From: an uncultured Eubacteriales bacterium
Lineage (GTDB): Bacteria; Bacillota; Clostridia; Oscillospirales; Oscillospiraceae
Assembly: GCA_900319275.1 (NCBI GenBank)
Contig: ONNS01000005.1
Location: forward strand, 10,717-64,498
Direction of reading: 5' to 3'
DNA length: 53,782 bases
Shown piece after piece: positions 26,166 through 34,669 of the stretch (position 1 is its first letter; each line of letters begins with the position of its first letter). The notes beneath the pieces are model-generated. The model was not told the origin of the DNA and searched no databases. It saw nothing but the letters and a program-made list of their open reading frames with translations. The translations under genes were made by a program, and so were the position numbers.

Positions 26166-26587
26166 ATGTTCTGATTGATACCTGTATCGTCATTGACGCG
26201 CTGCAAAGCAGAGAACCGTTCAACAAGGACGCCGAGGCGGTATTCCTGGCCGTGGCCAATCGGCGGTGTGTAGGGTTCCTCGCCGCCAATTCCATAACGG
26301 ATATTTACTACCTGATGCACAAGGCGCTGCACAGCGCCGAAGAGACGAAGAAGGTTCTCGGTGTCCTGTTCAGCTTGTTTGAGATCCTGGACACCTGCGG
26401 GATTGACTGCCGGAGGGCGCTGACAAGCGATATTTCCGATTATGAGGATGCGGTGATGATCGAAGCGGCGGAGCGCGCCGGGATCGACTGCATTGTTACG
26501 CGCAATCTCAGGGATTATGCGCTCGCTCCCATACCGGTGTATGCTCCTGCACAGTTCGTTAAAATCCTGTACGCTGACGAAGACTGA
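26162..26587 (+). CDS. PIN-domain toxin (VapC-like ribonuclease)
   Basis: 141 residues. The PIN acidic residues are visible: Asp6 in LIDTCIVID, Asp near 47 in NSITDIYYL, Glu/Asp in SDYEDAVMIEAA and the Asp in VTRNLRDY. PIN toxins cut RNA (often tRNA) with magnesium when freed from the antitoxin. Start ATG overlaps the antitoxin stop. The combination of a Phd-type antitoxin and a PIN toxin is common in Clostridia. The target RNA is unknown. Confidence 0.9.
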   Translation: MNVLIDTCIVIDALQSREPFNKDAEAVFLAVANRRCVGFLAANSITDIYYLMHKALHSAEETKKVLGVLFSLFEILDTCGIDCRRALTSDISDYEDAVMIEAAERAGIDCIVTRNLRDYALAPIPVYAPAQFVKILYADED

Positions 26588-26654
26588 CTGCTCAGCCAAG
26601 ATGGTGTTTGAGTGAAAACGAAACCGCCATATCGCAATTTACCGAGGTGTTTAT

Positions 26655-27176
26655 ATGCAACTGATTGCCCCCTCTATGGCCTACGACAAGCAGATCCAGG
26701 CCTACCGGCGGGAGTTTCTCGCCTCGGGCGACTCGATGGACGGCTGCGGCTCGCTGCGGCGCTTTGAGCGGACGCAGGACTGGCTGGACCAGATCGAGGC
26801 GCTCCGACGCCCAGAGACGACCCCGCCCGGACTCGTGCCGGGGACGCAGTATATCTACGTCCGGGAAGACGACGGCAAGGTGGTCGGCGTCATTCAGATC
26901 CGTCACTGTTTCAACGACTATCTTGAAAAGTACGGCGGGCACATCGGCTATTCCGTCGCGCCGAGCGAGCGGCGGCGCGGCTACGCGACGCAGATGCTGC
27001 GTCTGGTGCTGCCCGAATGCAGAAAGCTCGGCATCGGGAGCGTGCTGATCACCTGCCTGAAGGGCAACGAGGGCAGCCGCCGCACGATACGAAAGTGCGG
27101 CGGGGTCTACGAATCGACGGTATATGAACCGTCGAGAGGGGAATACCTGGAGCGTTACTGGATCGACCTCGGCTGA
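26655..27176 (+). CDS. GNAT-family N-acetyltransferase
   Basis: 173 residues. Acetyl-CoA binding motif A is present (GYSVAPSERRRGYATQMLRL, with RRRGYA as the R/Q-x-x-G-x-A loop) followed by the VLITCLKGNEGSRRTIRKCGG block. It moves an acetyl group from acetyl-CoA to an unknown amine. Ribosome site GAGG, nine bases before the ATG. It begins 67 bases after the toxin gene and may read from the same promoter, but no functional link is evident. Confidence 0.88.
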   Translation: MQLIAPSMAYDKQIQAYRREFLASGDSMDGCGSLRRFERTQDWLDQIEALRRPETTPPGLVPGTQYIYVREDDGKVVGVIQIRHCFNDYLEKYGGHIGYSVAPSERRRGYATQMLRLVLPECRKLGIGSVLITCLKGNEGSRRTIRKCGGVYESTVYEPSRGEYLERYWIDLG

Positions 27177-27279
27177 GAACCGCGGCCGATTTGTCAGACC
27201 GGACAGGCACGGGCGCGGCCGCTTTCATACAACACACAGGGCATCCGCCCGATGACAGGCATTGAAAGGAAACAGAACA

Positions 27280-28380
27280 GTGCAGAGATTTCAGTCGTTG
27301 AAAAACAGGATCATAAAGGAACTGCTCTATATGGGGCTTGACCGGGAGCAGCTTTCACAGGTGAGGGAAGCCATCGCCGAGGACAACCGGAAATCGATCG
27401 TCACATGGTCGGTCTGCTCGGCTCTGTTTTGGGTCATGAGTCTTGTGCTGTCGCTCAATTCCAGCGCATACGCGGCCTGCCGCATAGTATATGCCGCGGC
27501 GCTGCTGTCCAACGTCATAACCATGTGCGAGGCGCAGTTTTTCGCAAAACGCTTCCCAAGGCTGCTCTCGCCGCTGATGTATCTGTACGAGCTGACCCTT
27601 TTGTGCGCGGGCATCGGCATCGCCATCTACCAGCCCGACGTCAGGACGGCCTCGGCAATCGCGTTTGCGATCATTGCGCCCACCGCCCTGATCGACGCTA
27701 CCATATCCGATCTTATCATGTTTTCCGGCATGATCGCGGCCTATGTGGTTTTTGGAAAGGGTGTCATCGAGCCGGAGATTTATTCCTGGGGCCTGACGAA
27801 CCTGATCATCTTTTCGATTGCGGGAAATATCATCGGACATATCATCAATAAAGCCCGTTTCGAACGATACGTCTATGCGGAGTCCGTAAAAAAGCTGGTG
27901 GAAATCCAGACAAGGAACGCCTGTTACGATCAGCTGACAGGCTTGAAAAACAGGCGCGCCTATGTGGAAAAGATCAATGAGCTTGCGGCGAACAGCTCGG
28001 ATGTGGTATGTATCGTCATGGCGGATCTGAACGGATTGAAGCAGGCCAATGACACGTATGGACATAAAACCGGAGACGCGCTGATCAAAGGCGCGGCCGA
28101 GTGCCTTCGCGCCGCCTTTGAGAACAATGACAACATTTTCCGGATCGGCGGCGACGAATTCTGCGTGATTATGACTGACACGGCCGAAACAGCGGCTCTG
28201 GCTCTGAAACGGCTGGAAACGATAACTTCCCAATGGAAGGGGCCCCATATAGACGGTATTTCGATCGCGTGCGGACTGGCAGCCGGACAGAAGGGGGCGG
28301 ATGTCGAGCTTCTCGCAACGCAGGCTGACCAGATGATGTATGAACAAAAGCGGGCATACCATCTGAAAACCGGAACCTGA
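27280..28380 (+). CDS. Membrane-bound diguanylate cyclase (GGDEF)
   Basis: About 366 residues from a GTG at 27280, chosen because AAAGGA precedes it by nine bases; a TTG at 27262 is possible. The first 200 residues hold about six membrane spans (e.g. VCSALFWVMSLVLSL, ALIDATISDLIMFSGMIAAY), an uncharacterised MASE-like sensor. The cytosolic GGDEF domain follows (residues 205-366) with DxLTGLKNRRAY, ADLNGLKQANDTYG and an intact RIGGDEFCVIM, so it should make cyclic di-GMP from GTP. No EAL domain. The stop codon is directly followed by a 51-base perfect inverted repeat. Confidence 0.93.
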   Translation: MQRFQSLKNRIIKELLYMGLDREQLSQVREAIAEDNRKSIVTWSVCSALFWVMSLVLSLNSSAYAACRIVYAAALLSNVITMCEAQFFAKRFPRLLSPLMYLYELTLLCAGIGIAIYQPDVRTASAIAFAIIAPTALIDATISDLIMFSGMIAAYVVFGKGVIEPEIYSWGLTNLIIFSIAGNIIGHIINKARFERYVYAESVKKLVEIQTRNACYDQLTGLKNRRAYVEKINELAANSSDVVCIVMADLNGLKQANDTYGHKTGDALIKGAAECLRAAFENNDNIFRIGGDEFCVIMTDTAETAALALKRLETITSQWKGPHIDGISIACGLAAGQKGADVELLATQADQMMYEQKRAYHLKTGT

Positions 28381-28381
28381 G

Positions 28382-28432
28382 TATAACTTTGTCTCCACGT
28401 CCGCCATTGGCGGACGTGGAGACAAAGTTATA
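28382..28432. repeat. Perfect inverted repeat, 24-base arms, three-base loop
   Basis: Arms at 28382-28405 and 28409-28432 are exact complements (outer part TATAACTTTGTCTCC, inner part ACGTCCGCC). The right arm recurs almost intact at 53620-53643 inside the terminal hairpin array. It begins one base after the diguanylate cyclase stop. Confidence 0.9.
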
Positions 28433-28506
28433 GTAAACGCTGGGCTGATTGCCTGCGGCGCCTGCCGCGGATGCCTGTCTGTGCCGGCGGACCCGGCATA
28501 AAAACA

Positions 28507-28542
28507 GCAAAAGGATGCGGTGAATTCATCGCATCCTTTTGC
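28507..28542. terminator. Hairpin GCAAAAGGATGCG, possible terminator
   Basis: GCAAAAGGATGCG (28507-28519) pairs with CGCATCCTTTTGC (28530-28542). The intervening 28433-28506 holds smaller hairpins and no gene. Confidence 0.5.
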
Positions 28543-28589
28543 ACATTTCGCAAGCATTATCCTCACGTAACTATTCGGTCTGCCCTGAT

Positions 28590-28796
28590 TAGGGGGGAGT
28601 TCAGAGGGGGAACGCCTCTGATTTTTCGCCTCGCAAGGCGAAAAACAATTCAAATCTGTTTTTTTCGGGGACATGTGCCTCGGAAAAAACTCTTCTCGCC
28701 CCGCAAGTGTGCGAGGCGTCCCCCCGCAAGCCGAGTGCGCGCGGCGGGGTGCTTCCCCTTCTAACTGTTTAGTCCCGTCAGGGACTGAACAGTTAC
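28590..28796. repeat. Hairpin cluster upstream of the cdsA stop
   Basis: A series of small-loop hairpins: CAGAGG/CCTCTG (28602-28620), TTTTTCGCC/GGCGAAAAA (28622-28645), a TTTTTTCGGGG/CCTCGGAAAAA type stem (about 28660-28688), and TAACTGTTTAGTCCC/GGGACTGAACAGTTA (28762-28794). The last probably terminates cdsA on the minus strand. No gene was found in the stretch 28543-28800. Confidence 0.6.
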
Positions 28797-28800
28797 ATCT

Positions 28801-29598
28801 TCACATCAGATGGAAGTACACGCACAGATCCAGACACAGAAAGGCGGTCGGGATCGAGAAGAGCAGACTGTCGGCGCGGTCAAACATACCGCCGTGGCCG
28901 GGGATCAGATTCGAGAAATCCTTCAGCCCCAGCATGCGCTTGACAAGGCTTTCGACGAGATCGCCCATCTGCCCCATTGAGGAGGCGAGCAGGCAGGTGG
29001 TGATCAGTACCCACATCGGGATGTGTGGGAAAACGAAGGCAAGCACGATGCCGACGGCGAGCGAGGAGGCGGCGCCGCAGAGCGCGCCCTCGACGGTCTT
29101 TTTGGGTGAAACCCGCGGGGCCAGCAGATGCCGCCCGAAGCGGCTGCCGCCGAGCAGGGCAAAGGTGTCGCACACCCAGGTGGAGGCCGTGCCGACGATG
29201 AGTGTCTCGAGCCAGTAGTCCGAAGCGGCAATGCGCATCAGTATCGCAAACAGGAAGCCCGGATAGGCCACGCCCGCCAGCGTGAACATGGCGCCGCGGC
29301 CGGACACCTTCGGATGCAGCACGCCGGAGAAGCCCGCCAGAAAGATCGAGAGCGTCAGCGCGGCGATGCAGTATTCGCTCGGCGCGTGGATGATCGCGAG
29401 GAGCGCCTGCAGGGCCATGTGGGTGTACATCACCCAGGCGCAGCAGAAAATATTGAGTTTTTCAACGCCGCGGCTGAGCTCATAGGAGCAGAGCACACCG
29501 GCGGCGGCAAAAAAGAGGATGCGCGAGATCTCAGACAGGGAGACACATAAAAATGTGATCACCAGCAGGATCACGGCGGATTGGACACGCTGTTTCAT
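28801..29598 (-). CDS. cdsA: Phosphatidate cytidylyltransferase
   Basis: 265 residues with about seven membrane spans. It makes CDP-diacylglycerol from phosphatidate and CTP, the branch point of membrane lipid synthesis. The C-terminal signature is complete: GDLVESLVKRMLGLKDFSN, then IPGHGGMFDRADSLLF. In most Firmicutes cdsA lies in the frr-uppS-cdsA-dxr cluster; here it stands alone between hairpin cassette and a divergent ATPase gene. Confidence 0.95.
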   Translation of the reverse strand: MKQRVQSAVILLVITFLCVSLSEISRILFFAAAGVLCSYELSRGVEKLNIFCCAWVMYTHMALQALLAIIHAPSEYCIAALTLSIFLAGFSGVLHPKVSGRGAMFTLAGVAYPGFLFAILMRIAASDYWLETLIVGTASTWVCDTFALLGGSRFGRHLLAPRVSPKKTVEGALCGAASSLAVGIVLAFVFPHIPMWVLITTCLLASSMGQMGDLVESLVKRMLGLKDFSNLIPGHGGMFDRADSLLFSIPTAFLCLDLCVYFHLM

Positions 29599-29745
29599 GA
29601 CGGATCACTCACTTTATCGGAACTTGCGGACAAACAAAGCTCTTTTTCTACAGTTTACCATAGCCGCCGCCGTTCCTCAACGGATAAATTCGGGAAGAAG
29701 TCAAAAAAATGAAACATTTACAGTTTGTTAACTTGCATTTTGCGG

Positions 29746-29774
29746 TTGTGCTCGGGCACAAAATATGCTATTAT
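29746..29774 (+). promoter_or_regulatory. Promoter with palindromic -35 region for the HerA-like gene
   Basis: TTGTGC (29746-29751), 17-base spacer, TATTAT (29769-29774). The -35 box is the left arm of a perfect palindrome TTGTGC-TCGG-GCACAA (29746-29761), a possible repressor site. Confidence 0.55.
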
Positions 29775-29863
29775 TTTTAATGGTGTTATACAAATAAAGC
29801 TTTGCTGATCGCAAAAGCAATGTTTACAACGGGAAAAGATAATCAGTCAGGGAGGTCTGGATC

Positions 29864-31624
29864 ATGGTTAAAGAACAAAAGCTCTATCTCGCCCGCGCGG
29901 ACAGGGAACTCTATCTGCTGCCGCAGATGGCCAACCGCCACGGCCTGATCGCCGGCGCGACCGGCACCGGCAAGACCATCACGATGAAGGTGATGGCCGA
30001 ATCGTTTTCTGAGATGGGCGTGCCCGTGTTTCTCTCGGACGTCAAGGGCGATCTGAGCGGCATGTGCGCCCCCGGCGTGAACAGCGAGGATATGCAGAGC
30101 CGCATCCAGCGCTTTGGTCTGGAGGGCTTTTCCTTCCACGGCTATCCCACCCGCTTCTGGGATATTTTCGGCGAGAACGGCATCCCCGTGCGCGTGACCG
30201 TGTCCGATATGGGTCCGCAGATGCTCGCGCGTCTCCTCAACCTCACCGAGATCCAGGAGGGCGTGCTGAACATCGTCTTCAAGGTGGCCGACGAGCACGC
30301 ACTCAAGCTGCTCGATATGAAGGACCTGCGCGCCATGCTCCAGTACGTCGGCGATAACCGCGCCGAGTTCACCACGCTCTACGGCAACGTCTCGGCCGGC
30401 AGCATCGGCGCGATCCAGCGCGCCCTCCTCGCCTTTGAGAGCGAGAACAGCGAAGAATTCTTCGGCGAGCCCGGGCTCGACATCCGCGACTGGATGCGCT
30501 CGGATTTCGACGGTCGCGGCTATATCAACATCCTCTCGTCCCAGCGCCTGATCACGAGCCCCACCGTGTATGCGACCTTCCTGCTGTGGATGCTCTCGGA
30601 GCTGCAGGAGAAGCTGCCCGAGGTCGGCGATCTCGACAAGCCCCGCATGATCTTCTTCTTCGACGAGGCCCATCTGCTCTTCAACGGTGCCAAAAAGGCC
30701 CTGGTGCAGAAGATCGTCCAGGTCGTCAAGCTGATCCGCTCGAAGGGCGTCGGCGTCTATTTTGTCAGCCAGAGCCCCTCCGACATCCCCGACGAGGTGC
30801 TGGCCCAGCTCTCGAACCGTGTGCAGCACGCCCTGCGCGCCTATACCCCCGCCGAGATGAAGGCGGTCCGCGCCGCGGCCAACGCCTTCCGCGCCAATCC
30901 CGCCTTTGATACGCAGGAGACGCTGATGGCGCTCGGCGTGGGTGAGGCGCTGGTCAGCTTCCTGGACGAGAGCGGCATTCCCGGCATGGTCGAGCGCGCC
31001 AACATCCTCCCGCCGCAGAGCCTGATGGGCCCGGCCGATCCCGCCGAGGTGCAGCGCCGTATCGCCGCCGACGAGTTCGACCTGAAATACCGCGAGAGTG
31101 TGGACAACGAGTCGGCCTATGAGATCATCCAGGCCGCCACGCTGCAGCTCGAGGCCGAGCGCGCCGCCGCGGCCGCCGCCGAGGCCGCCGAAAAGCAGCG
31201 GGCGAAGGAAGAAGCAGCGGCGGCGAAAGCCGCCGAGCGCGAGGAAGCCGCCGCCGAGAAGCAGCGCCTAAAGGAAGAGGCTGCTGCCGCCAAGGCCGCC
31301 GAGCGTGAAGCCGCCGCAGCTGCAAAAGCCGCCGAGCGCGAGGCTGCCGCCGCTGAAAAGCAGCGCCAGAAGGAAGAGGCCGCGGCCGCCAAGGCCGCCG
31401 AAAAGGCCGCAGCCGCCAAGCGCCAGACCTGGGAGCGCGCGGCCAAGAACGCCGCAAGCTCGCTTGCGGGCTCGGTGACGAACAACATCGTCAATACCGT
31501 CGCCGGCGGCAAGAAGGTCTCGGCCGCCACGATGGCTAAGCGGGCCGCCTCGAACGCGCTGAGCAGCGTCATGCGCACCGGCGCCAAGGATATCATCCGC
31601 GGCCTGTTCGGAAATATCAAGTAA
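29864..31624 (+). CDS. HerA/FtsK-like ATPase (DUF853 family)
   Basis: 586 residues. Residues 1-420 are the bacterial HerA-like helicase family: Walker A GATGTGKTITM (near residue 31), SDVKGDLSGM, Walker B PRMIFFFDEAHLLF and the sensor region YFVSQSPSDIPDEVLAQL. From about 425 to 530 the chain is a long Ala/Glu/Lys/Arg-rich coiled coil made of repeats of KAAEREAAAAEKQRLKEEA type, then a 50-residue end. Ribosome site GGGAGG. In bacteria the role of this single-gene family is not settled; archaeal HerA works with NurA, and no nuclease partner is next to it here. Confidence 0.9.
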   Translation: MVKEQKLYLARADRELYLLPQMANRHGLIAGATGTGKTITMKVMAESFSEMGVPVFLSDVKGDLSGMCAPGVNSEDMQSRIQRFGLEGFSFHGYPTRFWDIFGENGIPVRVTVSDMGPQMLARLLNLTEIQEGVLNIVFKVADEHALKLLDMKDLRAMLQYVGDNRAEFTTLYGNVSAGSIGAIQRALLAFESENSEEFFGEPGLDIRDWMRSDFDGRGYINILSSQRLITSPTVYATFLLWMLSELQEKLPEVGDLDKPRMIFFFDEAHLLFNGAKKALVQKIVQVVKLIRSKGVGVYFVSQSPSDIPDEVLAQLSNRVQHALRAYTPAEMKAVRAAANAFRANPAFDTQETLMALGVGEALVSFLDESGIPGMVERANILPPQSLMGPADPAEVQRRIAADEFDLKYRESVDNESAYEIIQAATLQLEAERAAAAAAEAAEKQRAKEEAAAAKAAEREEAAAEKQRLKEEAAAAKAAEREAAAAAKAAEREAAAAEKQRQKEEAAAAKAAEKAAAAKRQTWERAAKNAASSLAGSVTNNIVNTVAGGKKVSAATMAKRAASNALSSVMRTGAKDIIRGLFGNIK

Positions 31625-31686
31625 AAGCCGCAGAGAAAAACATGTAATCAGAGCTCATACAAGCTATGAGAACAGCTGCCCTGTAC

Positions 31687-31844
31687 CGTAGGGGCCGACG
31701 CCCAGCCTGTGGCCGGGCCCGGCGCGGCACAGAGCAAACTGACGAACGAATCCCGGGCGAATACGTGTGTTTGCACGTATTTGTCCGGGATTTCTGCATT
31801 TATTACGCTTTTATTCCGGGCCGCCGAGGGCGGCGGCCCCTACG
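31687..31844. repeat. CGTAGGG-type palindromic element with inner hairpin
   Basis: Ends CGTAGGGGCC (31687) and GGCCCCTACG (to 31844) are inverted repeats. The centre has AATCCCGG...ACGTGTGTTTGCACGT... CCGGGATT (about 31749-31792), a strong stem that probably ends the HerA-like transcript. No gene in 31625-31882. Confidence 0.75.
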
Positions 31845-31882
31845 TTGAGAGACGAAAAGCCGACGAAGTTCACACTTCGCGA

Positions 31883-32209
31883 TTATGCCGGCTCGTACGA
31901 GCGGGAGATCTCGATCCCTTCGGCGTTGTACTCCACATCCTCCATCAGACTCGGATCGACGCGGCTGCGGCGCTTGACGACCATGCCCTCGCCGCGGTTG
32001 TTGAAGACATAGATATTGTAGCCGGGGTATTCCGCGTCCTGCTTGCGGAACATGCCGCTCTCGTTGAGACGGCAGAACTTCGAGCGCCCCTCCGGCGTGT
32101 CCAGCAGGTCGCCGGGGCCCTGATAGTAGAGCTCGTCCGCGAGCGCCTTCTGCTTGAAGCTCTCCCAGTCTCTGGCTTCCACGTGATTGACATCGTTTGG
32201 CTGGATCAT
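31883..32209 (-). CDS. Small protein of unknown function
   Basis: 108 residues, acidic and soluble, beginning MIQPNDVNHVEARDWESFKQ. The ATG at 32209 follows a G-rich ribosome site; an in-frame codon at 32227 is less likely. The middle (FNNRGEGMVVKRRSRVDPS) is basic, the end acidic. I do not recognise the family. It is monocistronic, between the HerA-like ATPase and the peptide transporter, with no contextual clue. Confidence 0.65.
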   Translation of the reverse strand: MIQPNDVNHVEARDWESFKQKALADELYYQGPGDLLDTPEGRSKFCRLNESGMFRKQDAEYPGYNIYVFNNRGEGMVVKRRSRVDPSLMEDVEYNAEGIEISRSYEPA

Positions 32210-32345
32210 GACTGAACCCCCCCGCAATTCTGTACTCTATTTTTGTATTTTGCTTATTTTAGCATAATCATACGCCGTTACGCAAGAAACAGATCGCAGT
32301 ACCCGACCATTTTTTCACACTTTGCCAATTTCAATAGAAAAAGAC

Positions 32346-32374
32346 TTGAACTTTCGGGCAAACTATGATAGGAT
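32346..32374 (+). promoter_or_regulatory. Likely promoter of the oligopeptide transporter operon
   Basis: TTGAAC (32346-32351), 17-base spacer, TAGGAT (32369-32374), giving a leader of about 210 bases. The leader contains an inverted repeat GCACAAAGACAG..CTTTGGTTTTGTGC (32404-32434). A CodY-type box was not recognised. Confidence 0.45.
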
Positions 32375-32592
32375 ATAGAGCATAAATTGAACATCTGAAC
32401 AATGTGCACAAAGACAGTGCTTTGGTTTTGTGCAACATATCCGTTTTTGGCACGTTTCACCCGGCAAAATCTGGGGAGCGCGGCTGAAAACGGAAAAACA
32501 CTTTGTCAGAAAAGAGGATACCTTGTTATTATCCGCACATCGTTTTCCACAGTGTGCGTGTAATAAAAATTCAAACAGGAGGAACAAGAAAC

Positions 32593-34566
32593 ATGAGCAA
32601 GAATCTTTCCAAGCTTCTCGCAACGGTTATGGCTCTGGTTATGGTCTTCTCTCTGGCCGGCGCCGCCTTTGCCGCGGACGAGGCCTATGAAGGACCGGAC
32701 ACCTATTCCATGATCGACAACTTCGACATCACCACCTTGGACTATGTCTACAACAACAAGTCCTCCAACGGTGACTACACCTCGAACTTCATCGAGGGCC
32801 TGCTGACCCAGGATCCCCACGGCACCCTGATCGGCGGCATGGCTTCCGAGTGGAGCGCCAACGAGGACGCCTCCGTCTGGACCTTCACCATTCGTGACGA
32901 CGCTGTCTGGTCCACCAACGAGGGCGAAGAGTACGACGCTGTCACGGCGGAAGACTTCGTCACCGGTCTGAAGCACGCGGCCGATTCCAAGTCCGAGACC
33001 CTGAGCCTCGTCGCCGATCTGATTGTCGGCCTGCGCGAGTACTCCGAGGGCACCGGCGCCTGGGAAGATGTCGGCATCAAGGCTGACGGCAACACCCTGA
33101 CCTATACGCTGACCGGCCCCTGCGGCTACTTCGACGGCATGACCACCTACTCCATCCTCTGGCCCATCAACGCCGAGTTCCTGGAGTCCAAGGGTGAGGA
33201 CTTCGGCGCTGTCACGCCCGACTCCATCCTCTACAATGGCTGCTACATCCTCTCTTCTCTGGTTCCCGCGCAGGAAGTTCGCTTCGACGCCAACCCCAAC
33301 TACTATGACAAGGACAACGTCTTTGTGCAGCACGTCGTTGTGACCTATTCCGACGGCCAGGATCCCTCCCAGAACTTCAACATGTTCGTCAACGGCGAGG
33401 TCACCGCTACCAGGATCAACGGCTCTCTGCCCGATGTCGTGGCCAAGGCCGACGAGCTCTATGCTGACAACCAGTACAAGAGCATGACCACCGCTACCTC
33501 CTTCTGGGGCGCCTTTAACTGGGACCGCCGTATGTACAACCTGTACAACGATCCCTCCGTCTCCACCACCAGCAAGGAGACCGACGAGCAGAAGGCCGAC
33601 ACCAAGGCCGCCATTCTGAACGCCAACTTCCGCCGCGCTGTCTACGCTGCCTACTCCGCTCACGCCGTTGAGGCCATCACCATGGGCGAGGATCGCGCTG
33701 ACGACGCCATCCGCAACACTCTCGTTCCCTACACCTTCTCCATCACCTCCGACGGCCGCTCCTACGGCTCCATCCTTACCAAGTATGTTGAGGAGCTCGT
33801 GCCCGAGTACGCCGGCATTGACCTGAACGACGGTCAGGACGGCTGGTACAATCCCGAGCTGGCCAAGGTCTTTGCTGAAAAGGCCAAGGAAGAGCTCGGC
33901 GACAGCATCAGCGCGTGGCCTGTCCACCTCGACGTGCCTGTGTATGCCGCTTCTGAGAACCAGAAGAACATGCAGCTGGCCATGAAGGACGCCATCGAGA
34001 GCGCCATCGGCGACTATGTCGTTATTGACCTGCAGTTCCTGGAAGGCAACTCCTCCGTGTATTACTCCGCGTTCTACAACCAGCCCACCGGCGAAGAGAA
34101 CTCTATCGACCTCGTCTTCGGCGCTGGCTGGGGTCCCGACTACGGCGATCCTCTGACCTATATCCACTGCTTCGACATCCACGACGGCGATATGCTCAAC
34201 TACTCCGGCATCAACTATGAGAGCCAGGGTCAGGACGATGAGCAGAAGGCCGTTCTGAAGACTCTCGGCCTTGAGGACATTCAGGCTGTTGTTGACGAGG
34301 CCGTCCTTGCCACCGGCGACGAGCGCATCGAGCTCTTTGCCAAGGCTGAGGCCATGCTGCTCACCAATGGTATCCTCCGTCCTTATGCCACCAACGGCGC
34401 GGACCTGACCGTCAGCAAGGTGAAGCCCTTCACCGCCGCCTACGGTCTGTATGGCCAGGCTGCGTACAACCGGGTGCCTTACTTCAAGTTCATGCAGCTG
34501 CTCGACGAGCCCGTCCTCGCTGCTGACTACTATGCCGCGAAGGAAGCCTGGCTGGCCGGCGAATAA
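32593..34566 (+). CDS. oppA: Oligopeptide-binding protein of an ABC transporter, without lipobox
   Basis: 657 residues, the size of streptococcal AmiA. A family 5 solute-binding protein: VWTFTIRDDAVW, DFVTGLKHA and the late LVFGAGWGPDYGDPLTYIH block are typical. The signal peptide (residues 1-28, SLAGAAFAADEA) has a type I cleavage site and no cysteine, so there is no lipoprotein anchor, unusual for a Gram-positive binding protein. Start at 32593 after AGGAGGAAC. It captures peptides for the permease encoded downstream. A terminator-like hairpin after it should keep it more abundant than the permease. Strong codon bias suggests high expression. Confidence 0.95.
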   Translation: MSKNLSKLLATVMALVMVFSLAGAAFAADEAYEGPDTYSMIDNFDITTLDYVYNNKSSNGDYTSNFIEGLLTQDPHGTLIGGMASEWSANEDASVWTFTIRDDAVWSTNEGEEYDAVTAEDFVTGLKHAADSKSETLSLVADLIVGLREYSEGTGAWEDVGIKADGNTLTYTLTGPCGYFDGMTTYSILWPINAEFLESKGEDFGAVTPDSILYNGCYILSSLVPAQEVRFDANPNYYDKDNVFVQHVVVTYSDGQDPSQNFNMFVNGEVTATRINGSLPDVVAKADELYADNQYKSMTTATSFWGAFNWDRRMYNLYNDPSVSTTSKETDEQKADTKAAILNANFRRAVYAAYSAHAVEAITMGEDRADDAIRNTLVPYTFSITSDGRSYGSILTKYVEELVPEYAGIDLNDGQDGWYNPELAKVFAEKAKEELGDSISAWPVHLDVPVYAASENQKNMQLAMKDAIESAIGDYVVIDLQFLEGNSSVYYSAFYNQPTGEENSIDLVFGAGWGPDYGDPLTYIHCFDIHDGDMLNYSGINYESQGQDDEQKAVLKTLGLEDIQAVVDEAVLATGDERIELFAKAEAMLLTNGILRPYATNGADLTVSKVKPFTAAYGLYGQAAYNRVPYFKFMQLLDEPVLAADYYAAKEAWLAGE

Positions 34567-34611
34567 TTCCGTGGCTGAAATTGCGGATACACTTTGACCA
34601 ACTAAACAGGG

Positions 34612-34648
34612 GGGAGCCAGATGACATGGGTTCTCTGGCTCCCTTTCT
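34612..34648 (+). terminator. Partial terminator between oppA and oppB
   Basis: GGGAGCCAGA (34612-34621) pairs with TCTGGCTCCC (34634-34643), followed by TTTCTC. It likely lets only part of the transcription continue into the permease genes. Confidence 0.75.
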
Positions 34649-34669
34649 CATCATAAGGCGGAATCTTCT

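Noticed and set aside
27181..27279. Cyclic di-GMP riboswitch before the diguanylate cyclase gene
   Set aside because: No conserved GEMM-type core or paired stems; the stretch is too short and shows only GC-rich filler.
28801..29598. Plus-strand frames 29128-29550 and 28673-29218
   Set aside because: Shadows of cdsA, whose family signature on the minus strand is unambiguous.
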